Shown: positions 1 through 7,283, counted from the stretch's first letter. The stretch: 10,952 nucleotides of DNA from Methanobacterium sp. (GCA_009712615.1 WASR01000050.1:1-10952), one strand, 5' to 3'. Notes: generated by a model from the sequence alone, not told the origin. A program made the numbers and translations.

Positions 1-46
1 GTTTTCAATATCATTTCTTAATTATGAGATGGAATTGCATAACAAT

Positions 47-64
47 TTTTAAAATAATTTTATG
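47..64 (+). promoter_or_regulatory. possible thrS core promoter (AT-rich, weak)
   Basis: The 111 bases before thrS hold no gene that I can recognise. The A/T-only stretch around 47-62 (TTTTTAAAATAATTTTA) lies about 50-65 bases before the start codon and is the best candidate for an archaeal TATA element. It is not a clean match to TTTATATA, so this is a positional guess. No leader structure or T-box-like element was seen. Confidence 0.25.
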
Positions 65-111
65 GAAATAGTAAAAATCAACAGTTTTTTTAACATAACT
101 AAGGTGGTACA

Positions 112-1956
112 ATGAGAATACTTTTGATTCATTCTGATTATTTAAAATATAAAACCAAATCCAAAACAAGGATAGCTGAAAAAATACCCGAGGATAAGAA
201 ACAGGGAGAGTATGAGAATACTCTTGTGGTATTCACAGCAGTTGAGAAAGAAGACGAAAAAAATCCCGATATTGTCGTTGAAAATGCTATTAAAGAGATT
301 AATGATGTATTTGGTAAAGTTGGAGCACAAATTGTAGCAGTATATCCATACGCGCATTTGAGTTCCTCTTTAAGTTCACCTGACATGGCGAAACAGATTT
401 TATCCAACATGGAAACTGGACTAGCTAGTTTGGGGGTAAACGTTAAGAGGGTTCCTTTCGGATGGTACAAATCATTTGAAGTTGCTTGCAAGGGCCATCC
501 ATTATCTGAACTTTCAAGAACCATAACCGATGAAAAACCAGATGATACGCCTGAAGAATCTGAGGAGAAATCAGAATCTGCTAAATCTGAATTTTACATA
601 CTGTCTGAAGGAAAGCTTCATGAGATCACAGACTACAATTTCGAAAATAACGATCTTAAAAAACTAGTTGATTATGAATTGGGCAGAGGAGAATCAACAG
701 GAGAAGAACCACCTCACGTAAAAATTATGAGGGAAAAACACCTTGCGGACTATGAACCATCTGCAGATGTGGGTCATTTAAGATGGTATCCTAAGGGAAG
801 GCTAATACGTGATCTTCTGGCAGATTATGTTTATAATTTGGTCACTGAAAGGGGAGCCATGCCTGTTGAAACTCCAATAATGTACGACCTGGCAGATGAT
901 GCCATAAGGGTGCATGCCGAGAAATTCGGTGAGAGACAGTACAGAATGGGCACAAAAAACAAGGAATTAATGTTGAGATATGCATGTTGCTTCGGTGCAT
1001 TTAGGGTGCTTTCAGATTCCTTTTTAACTTGGAAAAACCTTCCTGTGGGAATATATGAATTATCCACCTACAGTTTTAGATTGGAGAAAAAGGGCGAAGT
1101 TGTCGGTTTAAAACGTTTAAGAGGCTTCACCATGCCGGATCTCCATACGGTCTGTGCCGATGTTGACCATGCAATGGTTGAATTTGATGGCCAAATTGAC
1201 ATGTGTAAACAAACTGGAATAGACTTGGAAGTAAACTATGAAGTTATAATGAGGGCAACAAAGGACTTTTTCAAGGAAAACAAAGAATGGGTCTTTTCTT
1301 CTGCAGATAAAATAGGTAAACCTGTTTTATTAGAAATTTTGCCAGAAAGAAAGCATTATTGGATTGCAAAAATGGATTTTGCAGCAATCGATTATCTAGG
1401 AAGACCAATTGAAAATCCAACCATTCAGATCGATGTGGAGAGTGGTGAAAGATTTGGAATAACCTACATCGATTCAGATGAGAACGAAGTAAACCCAATC
1501 ATAATTCACTGCAGTCCTACAGGTAGTATAGAGCGGGTAATTTGCAGCTTACTTGAAAAAAGTGCCATTGAAAGAAACTTCAAACCACCAATGTTACCAA
1601 TTTGGTTAACTCCATCACAGGTTAGGGTTATTCCAATTGCAGAACGTCACAATGATTATGCACAGGGTGTTGTCCAGAAAATAAGAGATCAAAATGTGAG
1701 GGTAGATCTTGATGAAAGACATGAAACTGTTGGTAAGAAAATTAGAAATGCAGCAGGTGAATGGGTGCCCTACGTTATTGTAATAGGTGATAGAGAACTC
1801 GAAGGTGGAGCTGTTACTGTTAATGTAAGGGAAACAAATGAAAAGATAGAAATGGATATTGACGAATTAGTCAAAAGAATCCACGAAGAAACAAAAGGCA
1901 TGCCATTTAGAAAACTTCCTCTTCCAATCACACTGGGGAATAGGGTTAATTTCTAA
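112..1956 (+). CDS. thrS: threonyl-tRNA synthetase, archaeal type
   Basis: This cytoplasmic class II enzyme charges tRNA-Thr with threonine. The 614-residue protein has the archaeal layout. Residues 1-140 form the archaeal editing domain that removes mischarged serine; WYK (118-120) and HPLSE (129-133) lie where its active-site residues are expected. An acidic linker follows at 140-160. The catalytic core spans about 215-490, and the C-terminal anticodon-binding domain about 495-605. Motif 2 is seen at FRLE (322-325) through LKRLRGF (333-339), and motif 3 at GSIER (471-475). Likely zinc ligands are Cys292 or Cys293, His345 and His466. The start is supported by an AGGTGGT ribosome site at 102-108, close before the ATG. 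The gene appears monocistronic, ending at a T-run terminator. Length and motifs are ordinary for archaea and the frame is intact. Confidence 0.97.
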   Translation: MRILLIHSDYLKYKTKSKTRIAEKIPEDKKQGEYENTLVVFTAVEKEDEKNPDIVVENAIKEINDVFGKVGAQIVAVYPYAHLSSSLSSPDMAKQILSNMETGLASLGVNVKRVPFGWYKSFEVACKGHPLSELSRTITDEKPDDTPEESEEKSESAKSEFYILSEGKLHEITDYNFENNDLKKLVDYELGRGESTGEEPPHVKIMREKHLADYEPSADVGHLRWYPKGRLIRDLLADYVYNLVTERGAMPVETPIMYDLADDAIRVHAEKFGERQYRMGTKNKELMLRYACCFGAFRVLSDSFLTWKNLPVGIYELSTYSFRLEKKGEVVGLKRLRGFTMPDLHTVCADVDHAMVEFDGQIDMCKQTGIDLEVNYEVIMRATKDFFKENKEWVFSSADKIGKPVLLEILPERKHYWIAKMDFAAIDYLGRPIENPTIQIDVESGERFGITYIDSDENEVNPIIIHCSPTGSIERVICSLLEKSAIERNFKPPMLPIWLTPSQVRVIPIAERHNDYAQGVVQKIRDQNVRVDLDERHETVGKKIRNAAGEWVPYVIVIGDRELEGGAVTVNVRETNEKIEMDIDELVKRIHEETKGMPFRKLPLPITLGNRVNF

Positions 1957-1986
1957 TCCTATTTTTCAGTATTCTTATTTTTTTTT
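1957..1986 (+). terminator. T-run terminator after thrS
   Basis: Two T-runs directly follow the stop codon: five T at 1962-1966 and nine T at 1978-1986. T-runs without a strong hairpin are the usual archaeal intrinsic terminator. The following stretch to about 2120 is AT-rich and I see no gene or RNA in it. Confidence 0.6.
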
Positions 1987-2126
1987 GTTGGATTAAGTAT
2001 TTAGATTATATTTTTGGCTAACGAACTATTCTTCTTTTATTTAATGGATATAATTCTCTCTGTTTCTATGGACTTAATCAGTTTAATCCATTCTCCTTGC
2101 TATGGCCTAGAAATTTAACATAAATA

Positions 2127-2135
2127 TTTATATTA
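2127..2135 (+). promoter_or_regulatory. TATA box of the parA operon
   Basis: TTTATATTA is close to the archaeal TATA consensus. With the usual offset of about 25 bases, transcription would begin near 2155-2160, giving a leader of about 30 bases that contains the GGAGG ribosome site. The box overlaps the first TTATAAG repeat, so a protein bound to the repeats should block the promoter. Confidence 0.5.
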
Positions 2136-2166
2136 TAAGTTATAAGTTATAATTTAGAACTTATAA
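2133..2166 (+). repeat. TTATAAG repeat array upstream of parA (candidate operator / partition site A)
   Basis: Tandem 7-bp units TTATAAG occupy 2133-2139 and 2140-2146, followed by TTATAA at 2147-2152. An inverted copy, AACTTATAA, lies at 2158-2166. It is the exact reverse complement of TTATAAGTT at 2140-2148, so this is a direct repeat plus a spaced palindrome. The array covers the predicted TATA box and transcription start of the parA operon. The same unit recurs at 3396-3437 and 10886-10913. An autoregulatory operator is the simplest reading; a role in partition is inferred. Confidence 0.7.
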
Positions 2167-2174
2167 TAACTAAT

Positions 2175-2179
2175 GGAGG
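2175..2179 (+). promoter_or_regulatory. ribosome binding site that fixes the parA start at 2188
   Basis: GGAGG lies 8 bases before the ATG at 2188. The in-frame ATG at 2173 overlaps this site itself, so it is unlikely to be used. Confidence 0.8.
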
Positions 2180-2187
2180 CAGACCGC

Positions 2188-2973
2188 ATGGCTGAAATAA
2201 TAGCAATACTAAATCAAAAGGGGGGCTGTGGTAAAACAACAACTGCAGTAAATTTAGCAGCAGCCCTAGCACTTAACAATAAACGTGTCCTTGTTGTGGA
2301 TATGGATCCGCAGGGAAATGCAACAACTGGGTTTGGAATACAAAAAAATGAAGTAGATAGTACCATATATTCAGTTTTAACAGGTTCCAGTACTATTGAA
2401 GACGCAATAGTACCAACCGATGTTTCAGGACTCGACGTTATACCAAGTAATATTGCTTTGAGTGGTGCTGAAATTGAATTAAGTAAAGAAGTGGGATATC
2501 ACACTATTCTGGAATTGGCTATGGAAGGTGTGACCGAAAATTATGACTATATTTTCATAGATGTTCCACCTTCATTGGGTATTTTGACTATTAACTGTCT
2601 TGTAGCAGCAGACAGTGTGATAATACCTATACAAGCGGAATTTTATGCACTGGAAGGTATGGCAGATTTGTTAGAAGCTATACAATTGGTGGAAAGTAGA
2701 TTAAAAAGTCCTTCTCCAATCAAAGGTATTTTACTCACACTCTACGATTCAAGAACACGCCTTGGAAGGGATGTATACAGCAATGTTAAGGAGTACTTTG
2801 GCTCGTCTGAGTACATATTTAAGACTACCATTCCCAGGAATGTAACACTTGCAGAAGCACCGAGCCATGGTAAGCCATGTATTATATATGACGATGAATC
2901 AAGTGGTTCCCAAGCTTACGTTGATCTCGCCAAGGAAATCATCAAGATCGACGGGATGGTGGACAACAAATGA
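2188..2973 (+). CDS. parA: ParA/Soj-family chromosome partitioning ATPase
   Basis: This is a 261-residue P-loop ATPase of the ParA/MinD superfamily, which binds DNA as an ATP dimer and moves or separates DNA bound by a ParB-type partner. The deviant Walker A KGGCGKTTT is at residues 11-19, Walker A' DPQGN at 40-44, and Walker B YIFIDVPPS at 121-129. The conserved Soj-type block RNVTLAEAPSHGKP is at 217-230. Length and motifs match the short chromosomal type (Soj) without an N-terminal helix-turn-helix, so it should not bind a specific operator by itself. The start at 2188 is chosen from the GGAGG site. The stop overlaps the start of the next gene (ATGA), implying translational coupling with the ParB-like partner. 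The strong likeness to bacterial Soj could reflect an old transfer; this is inference. Confidence 0.93.
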   Translation: MAEIIAILNQKGGCGKTTTAVNLAAALALNNKRVLVVDMDPQGNATTGFGIQKNEVDSTIYSVLTGSSTIEDAIVPTDVSGLDVIPSNIALSGAEIELSKEVGYHTILELAMEGVTENYDYIFIDVPPSLGILTINCLVAADSVIIPIQAEFYALEGMADLLEAIQLVESRLKSPSPIKGILLTLYDSRTRLGRDVYSNVKEYFGSSEYIFKTTIPRNVTLAEAPSHGKPCIIYDDESSGSQAYVDLAKEIIKIDGMVDNK

Positions 2974-3392
2974 CTCAGAAAAAAGAAAGCGCCCTTGGAA
3001 GAGGTTTAGATGCATTAATTCGAATGGAACCCGAGAAAGAGAATAAACCTGAAGAAGCGCAAAAGTCCAGTGAGAAACCAAGATCTAAAAGTTCAAAACC
3101 TACAACTAGCAAGCGTAAACCGACACCTAAAAAACAGAGAGCCACTAAAAAACCCAAATCTGAAATCCAAGACAACTCTATACAACAAGACCTTGTGGAC
3201 AGTGTAATAAATGAAGTAAACAAGAACCCCCGAATATCTTTGTGGTCCGCTAAATCAGCAGCAGTATTAAGATTACTCAAAAAGACAAAACCTGAATTTA
3301 GTATTAGTAAAGAAGCTTCTGCACTCATAGAGGATGCTGTTAAAGATAAGTACCCTGAACTATGGGAAGTGTTTGAAGACAAAAATATATGA
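2970..3392 (+). CDS. small ParB-like partner of ParA (ParB N-terminal motif, basic linker, uncharacterised C-terminal domain)
   Basis: This 140-residue protein starts inside the parA stop codon (ATGA at 2970-2973), with GGTGGA at 2958-2963 as ribosome site. Residues 9-17 read LGRGLDALI, the signature at the N-terminus of bacterial ParB/Spo0J that contacts ParA and stimulates its ATPase. Residues 20-68 are a low-complexity tail rich in Lys, Pro and Ser, probably disordered and able to bind DNA non-specifically. Residues 69-140 look like a folded, mostly helical domain (AAVLRLLKK at 97-105, SISKEASALIEDAVKDKY at 111-128). No ParB/Srx CTP-binding motifs and no ParB helix-turn-helix are visible, and the protein is about half the usual ParB length. 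The helix pattern at 97-135 loosely recalls the first part of a histone fold; this is a weak impression. I infer that it is the DNA-binding partner of this ParA and binds the flanking repeats. Confidence 0.75.
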   Translation: MTQKKESALGRGLDALIRMEPEKENKPEEAQKSSEKPRSKSSKPTTSKRKPTPKKQRATKKPKSEIQDNSIQQDLVDSVINEVNKNPRISLWSAKSAAVLRLLKKTKPEFSISKEASALIEDAVKDKYPELWEVFEDKNI

Positions 3393-3395
3393 TAA

Positions 3396-3437
3396 CTTAT
3401 AACTTATAAGTTTCCAAGTTATAACTTATAAGTTATA
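3396..3437. repeat. palindromic AACTTATAAGTT pair between convergent genes (candidate parS-like site B)
   Basis: CTTATAA units lie in tandem at 3396-3402 and 3403-3409. The perfect 12-bp palindrome AACTTATAAGTT occurs twice, at 3401-3412 and 3423-3434. The starts are 22 bp apart, about two helical turns. The second copy extends to a perfect 18-bp palindrome, TATAACTTATAAGTTATA, at 3420-3437. Degenerate copies (CTTATA, CTTATT) continue to about 3450. The array starts four bases after the ParB-like stop codon and lies between convergent genes, so a promoter-operator role is unlikely here. A centromere-like (parS-type) site is the leading interpretation. A role as transcription terminator or RNA hairpin remains possible. 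Confidence 0.7.
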
Positions 3438-3448
3438 TCTTATACTTA

Positions 3449-3454
3449 TTTTTT
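3449..3454 (+). terminator. T-run terminator of the parA operon
   Basis: Six T at 3449-3454 follow the palindromic array at the end of the operon. The upstream palindrome (3420-3437) could also form a hairpin in RNA, which would add to termination. Confidence 0.4.
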
Positions 3455-3482
3455 AAAGAGATAAGAACATCAAAATAATCAT

Positions 3483-3740
3483 TTAAAGGGTAGCTTGGTA
3501 AGAATTTTTAAGTTTAACAAATATTTCAGCTTTTTTAATATTAACGCCTATATTCTTAAGTTCTTCTAGATTTTTATATTGTTTTCCACGCTTTCTAGAT
3601 TCAACAATCCTTCTTGCTGAGATTTTTCCTATACCTGGAACTCTGAGTAGTTCTTTATAAGTGGCAGTGTTGAGTTCAATTGGAAACATATCCATGTTCG
3701 AAACTGCTGTAACATACTTAGGGTCCATGTCAAGGATCAT
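3483..3740 (-). CDS. helix-hairpin-helix fragment, detached C-terminal part of a radical SAM DNA-repair-type protein
   Basis: This 85-residue frame contains a helix-hairpin-helix DNA-binding motif at 31-45 (LLRVPGIGKISARRI), followed by a second, weaker helical hairpin at about 57-76. It is in the same reading frame as the radical SAM gene just upstream on the minus strand. Only a TAA (3750-3752) and three codons lie between them. In the family I recognise (putative DNA modification/repair radical SAM protein), this helix-hairpin-helix region is the C-terminal part of one polypeptide of roughly 400 residues. It may be made by re-initiation at the ATG at 3740, with GGT at 3744-3746 as a poor ribosome site, or not at all if the TAA is a disabling mutation. 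On its own it would be a small DNA-binding protein. Confidence 0.65.
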   Translation of the reverse strand: MILDMDPKYVTAVSNMDMFPIELNTATYKELLRVPGIGKISARRIVESRKRGKQYKNLEELKNIGVNIKKAEIFVKLKNSYQATL

Positions 3741-3749
3741 GTTACCATC

Positions 3750-4601
3750 TTATTCAAAGGTAAGTTCCTTCAGATCGATTCCGTAGGAATTAACTAAATG
3801 ATCTGCTTGATAAAGTCTTCCAGTTCTTAAAGGAGCCGGTTCTTCATGACCCTCAAGTGGAGTACCCTCCATGGAATTGAAAGCGCTGAAGTAGCTTCTT
3901 CTAATATCCATCTTCTTGTAAAGCCAATTTACTCTCTTTAAAATATCAGAATCTGATTCATGGGATGCGCCAACTATGAATTGTGTGGTGTGACCAGATG
4001 GTGCTAAATTTCCATCCCTTTTCATGAGTCTTTTGATCCATGCCATTCTCCTTAATATATCTGTGTTAAAATTTTTGGTTGATGATAGTTCGTTGAACCC
4101 TTCAGAAGTAGCTGCTTCAATGTTTATACTAACACGATTAGCTAAACTCATGGCTCTCTTGATCATATCATACGAAGATCCTGGTAGTATTTTCAAATGA
4201 ATGTAACCTTGATATCCATGTTCCAAACGAAGCTGCCTTGCGACCTCAACCATGTTTTCCATCGACACATCAATATCTCCAGGAACTCCCGAACTTAAAA
4301 AAAGACCTTCAACCAACCTGTTATTATAGTATTCAAGAAATATGGATGTCAGTTCAGATGGGGATAGTTCCACTCTGTTGAATTTATTGGCACAGTTATT
4401 AACACAGTAGGTACAATCATTTGAACATTTATTGGTCATTAAAACCTTAAAAAGTGGCATGCAAACTCCGTTAGGATTAGTTGCATTATACACTCCTGGT
4501 AATTTCTCAGAAAAAAAGTTGTCTGGGTTGTAATTTCCATAATTACATCTGTCGTATTTGGCAGATTCTCCAAGAATTTCCATTCTTCTAATTCTGTTCA
4601 T
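3750..4601 (-). CDS. radical SAM protein, putative DNA modification/repair family (N-terminal and catalytic part, ends at in-frame TAA)
   Basis: The 283-residue protein carries the radical SAM cluster motif CxxxCxxC at C59, C63 and C66, with a further Cys at 70. Family-type blocks follow: LFLSSGVPG (100-108), YIHLKILPG (133-141), TTQFIVGASHESD (205-217), RRSYFSAF (234-241) and RLYQADHLV (262-270). From memory these match the radical SAM family often linked to a uracil-DNA-glycosylase-like protein (TIGR03916). No such glycosylase gene is in this window. The known family continues into a helix-hairpin-helix domain; here the frame stops at TAA after TFE and that domain follows in the same frame (3483-3740). 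The start at 4601 has no ribosome site. Met7 (4583), opening MEILGESAKYD, is an alternative start that fits the family. It is either a split gene or a recently broken one. Confidence 0.8.
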   Translation of the reverse strand: MNRIRRMEILGESAKYDRCNYGNYNPDNFFSEKLPGVYNATNPNGVCMPLFKVLMTNKCSNDCTYCVNNCANKFNRVELSPSELTSIFLEYYNNRLVEGLFLSSGVPGDIDVSMENMVEVARQLRLEHGYQGYIHLKILPGSSYDMIKRAMSLANRVSINIEAATSEGFNELSSTKNFNTDILRRMAWIKRLMKRDGNLAPSGHTTQFIVGASHESDSDILKRVNWLYKKMDIRRSYFSAFNSMEGTPLEGHEEPAPLRTGRLYQADHLVNSYGIDLKELTFE

Positions 4602-4654
4602 TACAAAAAATATTATGAGTTGATATTAATTATAATTTTTCAAAAATAATCAAA

Positions 4655-4664
4655 TTATAAATAA
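4655..4664 (+). promoter_or_regulatory. TATA box of cfbB, placed for a leaderless transcript
   Basis: TTATAAATAA is centred about 27 bases before the cfbB ATG at 4686, the usual archaeal distance from TATA box to transcription start. No GGAGG or GGTGA precedes that ATG. Transcription therefore probably starts at or next to the start codon. The same 84-base stretch must hold the promoter of the divergent radical SAM gene, which also lacks a ribosome site. Confidence 0.5.
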
Positions 4665-4685
4665 GATCAACACTTACTAAATAGT

Positions 4686-6044
4686 ATGAGAGCCGTTATA
4701 GCAGGAACAGGAAGTGCAGTTGGGAAAACAACAATTTCTACGGGTATAATGAGCGCACTTTCGTCGGAGTATAATGTTCAACCCTTTAAAGCCGGTCCTG
4801 ACTATATAGATCCAACCTATCATGGTTTAGCCACAGGAAATGTTTCCAGGAATCTCGATTCTTTTTTCATGACAGATGGCCAAATTCGCGAAGCCTTTGA
4901 AAGGGGAATGAATAGCTCTAAATCAGACATGGGATTAATTGAAGGAGTTCGGGGACTTTATGAAGGTATAAGTTCCTTAGGCGATGTGGGAAGCACAGCA
5001 TCAGTAGCAAAAGCCCTGAACGCACCAGTAATTCTGATTCTAAACTCTAGAAGTCTTGTTAAAAGTGCCGCTGCAATTGTCATTGGGTTTAAAACACTTG
5101 ATCCATCGATAAGGGTAGATGGGGTTATTTTAAACTATGTGAAAAATAAAAAACACTACTTAAAAACCAAAGAAGCTGTGGAAAAACTTTCAGATACTCC
5201 TGTGATAGGAGGCATACCCCGAAAAGAAGCTATAACTGTTGAACAACGACATTTGGGTTTGGTACCCGCAGTTGAACGTGAAAATATCCTCCAATCTATA
5301 GAGAAATGGGGCTTAGAAATGGCCAAAAACATTGATCTAGATGCTCTAGTTTCTATAATGAAAAATTCGGGTGATTTACCTAGTGGGAGGGAACCAATTT
5401 GGAATGAGGGAAATAGAAAACCTGTTAAGATAGGAATAGCAATGGATGAAGTATTCACTTTTTATTATAAAGAAAATATTGAATCTTTAGAAGCAAATAA
5501 GGCCAAAATTGTACCATTCAGCCCAATACATGATGAAACAATTCCTGATGTGGATGGATTGTACATTGGAGGGGGTTACCCTGAAATATTTACCAAGGAA
5601 CTGTCTAGCAATGATTCAATGAGAGAATCAATACTCAAGTTTCACAATGATGCTAATCCAATTTATGCAGAATGTGGGGGGCTTATGTATTTATCCAATT
5701 CTATAAATGGACATAAAATGTGCAATGTTTTTAAATATCCTTCTAACATGACTAAGAATGTTCAGGCATTGAGTTATGTAATTTCTGAAGCTCAAAATGA
5801 TAACATCATTTTAAACAAAGGTGAACAGTTTAAAGGCCATGAATTCCATTATTCGAAGATCGAAGTAGCAGGAAACAATCCTAAATATGCATTTAAAATA
5901 TTACGGGGTCGTGGAATAGATGGTTCTAATGATGGCTTGATGGAAAACAACACAGTTGCAAGCTATGTTCATACTCATGTTGCTGCTTGTCCTCAGTTTG
6001 GTTTAAATTTTGCCAGGAACTCATACAGCAAAGATTCATTGTGA
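4686..6044 (+). CDS. cfbB: CbiA/CfbB-family a,c-diamide synthase (Ni-sirohydrochlorin or cobyrinate)
   Basis: The family uses ATP and glutamine (or ammonia) to amidate the a and c carboxylates of a tetrapyrrole. In methanogens the substrate is Ni-sirohydrochlorin for coenzyme F430, and cobyrinate for corrinoids. The 452 residues give two domains. An N-terminal P-loop synthetase domain has [10 protein letters not shown] at 7-16, [13 protein letters not shown] at 34-46 and [11 protein letters not shown] at 84-94. A C-terminal class I glutamine amidotransferase (GATase_3) domain has GGGYPE at 295-300, nucleophile Cys330 in [17 protein letters not shown] at 384-390 and the catalytic-His region [10 protein letters not shown] at 427-436. 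Length is normal. The gene is first in a pair with the GT-B-like gene 19 bases downstream. Choosing between the F430 and corrinoid roles needs a phylogeny; F430 is favoured because every methanogen needs it. Confidence 0.88.
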   Translation: MRAVIAGTGSAVGKTTISTGIMSALSSEYNVQPFKAGPDYIDPTYHGLATGNVSRNLDSFFMTDGQIREAFERGMNSSKSDMGLIEGVRGLYEGISSLGDVGSTASVAKALNAPVILILNSRSLVKSAAAIVIGFKTLDPSIRVDGVILNYVKNKKHYLKTKEAVEKLSDTPVIGGIPRKEAITVEQRHLGLVPAVERENILQSIEKWGLEMAKNIDLDALVSIMKNSGDLPSGREPIWNEGNRKPVKIGIAMDEVFTFYYKENIESLEANKAKIVPFSPIHDETIPDVDGLYIGGGYPEIFTKELSSNDSMRESILKFHNDANPIYAECGGLMYLSNSINGHKMCNVFKYPSNMTKNVQALSYVISEAQNDNIILNKGEQFKGHEFHYSKIEVAGNNPKYAFKILRGRGIDGSNDGLMENNTVASYVHTHVAACPQFGLNFARNSYSKDSL

Positions 6045-6063
6045 AAACATAATTGGAGAAAAC

Positions 6064-7134
6064 ATGAAAATAGCAGTTTTAGCTGAAATGGCACCAGCAA
6101 AAGCATTTATACCTATTATTCAACAATTAGATGCAGATATTATTGGATTAACCCATGGCCATGGAGTAGAAGAAATATTGGGTAAATACTGCACAGAAAT
6201 ACATTCTATTGGCCAGAGTAGGGGGCATGGTGCTAAAAAACGTTCCAACTCTAAGATTGCTACCTTGGTGATTGAGGATATCTGGCGAGTCATTAAATTC
6301 CTGAGGGGTAAGGATATTGATCTTTTAATGACTTGTGGAAATGCAGGTGATGTACGAAAAGGGATAGCTGCAGCTAAAATCCTTAGAATACCAAACTTAC
6401 ACATCGAACAAGACATTTACAATCCAATAGAAATGTTGGCATTTTCTAATTTAGTCACTGTTCCTACTCCTGAGTATAAACAATATGTAGTTGATAGGTA
6501 TGGTCTCAAAAATGTCCATTCAATTGGTGGTTATCCTATGGCAGTTTATGTGGACAGACTTGAAATGGAAGATTCTGATTCTGTTAAAACAAAATATTCT
6601 GCAGATGAATTTTATTTACTTGTTTTAGGGGGAGATGTGAAGGGGGAAGATGTTCCACACATTATAAATCAGGTGGAAAGTCTTAATACGCCTGTACTTG
6701 TGGTTCCGTTTAGGTTCAGTGAGTCTTATGTTAAATCTTTTGTTAAATCTCCAAATTTGAAAGTTTTAGAGGGCTATGTTGAGTTACCTGGACTTATGAA
6801 TGCTTCTAAGGGAATAATTTATGGTGCAGGGATGGGTCTGACCATTGAAGCAGGAGTACTTTCCACCCCTGCTATTAAAATAGCTGGTTTTCATAGGAAA
6901 CATGCAAGTGTGGATCTGGCTCATGAAATAGGGATCGAAGTGGCTGAAATAAAGGATATTGCTGATGCAGTTAGAGAAATAAAAACTCCTAATGGTAAGA
7001 AATTAGTGTCTAATGGTGAAGCTGCTGTTAAAAATACTCTTAAAATCATAAATAATTTTGATCAACTGAAAACTAATTCAAGTGGTTTTAAAAGTTTTAG
7101 AAGTATATGGAATGCTAGATCTGAATTTAAATAG
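6064..7134 (+). CDS. GT-B-fold glycosyltransferase-like protein (MurG/DUF354-like), function unknown
   Basis: The 356-residue protein looks like a two-domain GT-B fold. The N-terminal Rossmann half begins MKIAVLAEMAPAKAFIPII and includes DIDLLMTCGNAGDVRKGIAAAKIL at about 84-107. The C-terminal half begins at about 183 with FYLLVLGGDVKGED and contains GAGMGLTIEAGVLSTPAIKI (254-273). That block resembles the donor-nucleotide-binding GGxxTxxEA..GxPAI segment of MurG, UDP-GlcNAc 2-epimerases and DUF354 proteins. No signal peptide or membrane helix is visible. The start at 6064 is chosen because GGAG at 6055-6058 precedes it. An in-frame ATG at 6010 would overlap the cfbB end and lacks such a site. 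Co-transcription with cfbB is likely from the 19-base gap, but the sequence gives no direct evidence of a role in tetrapyrrole synthesis. A cell-surface glycan role is the main alternative. Confidence 0.6.
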   Translation: MKIAVLAEMAPAKAFIPIIQQLDADIIGLTHGHGVEEILGKYCTEIHSIGQSRGHGAKKRSNSKIATLVIEDIWRVIKFLRGKDIDLLMTCGNAGDVRKGIAAAKILRIPNLHIEQDIYNPIEMLAFSNLVTVPTPEYKQYVVDRYGLKNVHSIGGYPMAVYVDRLEMEDSDSVKTKYSADEFYLLVLGGDVKGEDVPHIINQVESLNTPVLVVPFRFSESYVKSFVKSPNLKVLEGYVELPGLMNASKGIIYGAGMGLTIEAGVLSTPAIKIAGFHRKHASVDLAHEIGIEVAEIKDIADAVREIKTPNGKKLVSNGEAAVKNTLKIINNFDQLKTNSSGFKSFRSIWNARSEFK

Positions 7135-7283
7135 TGGGCATGTTCTAAATTATCCAATAAGGTCTAGTATGAAAAGGTAAATTAGGTATATAAACTATTT
7201 TTAGATTTGATTCAGTGAAGAATTTTATTAATTCCTAATTTTCACAGTTTAGTATATGTATATCAGATCTAATTTTAGTTCTC

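Noticed and set aside
1..111. Amino-acid-responsive leader or T-box before thrS
   Set aside because: T-boxes are bacterial, and no specifier stem or antiterminator-like sequence is visible in this AT-rich stretch.
138..524. Minus-strand open frame of 128 codons inside thrS
   Set aside because: It mirrors the codon pattern of the synthetase editing domain and shows no domain or start signal of its own; the same holds for the other antisense frames in thrS, cfbB, mtd and the ParB-like gene.
1991..2078. GATTAAG (1991-1997) and CTTAATC (2072-2078) as an inverted repeat
   Set aside because: Seven bases at 74-base separation in AT-rich intergenic DNA is within chance expectation.
2173..2187. Earlier ATG for parA
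   Set aside because: This ATG overlaps the GGAGG at 2175-2179, which is well placed for the ATG at 2188; Soj-type proteins begin just before the KGG motif.
3655..3661. Single TTATAAG inside the helix-hairpin-helix gene (another at 9425-9431 in the HD gene)
   Set aside because: Isolated 7-mers inside coding sequence without a tandem or palindromic partner are expected by chance.
3750..3752. Recoding of the stop in the radical SAM gene as pyrrolysine or selenocysteine
   Set aside because: Pyrrolysine uses TAG and selenocysteine uses TGA; this codon is TAA, so neither known system applies.
6010..6063. Earlier ATG for the GT-B-like gene
   Set aside because: It would overlap the cfbB end in another frame, and the added residues ([13 protein letters not shown]...) look non-coding; GGAG at 6055-6058 supports 6064.
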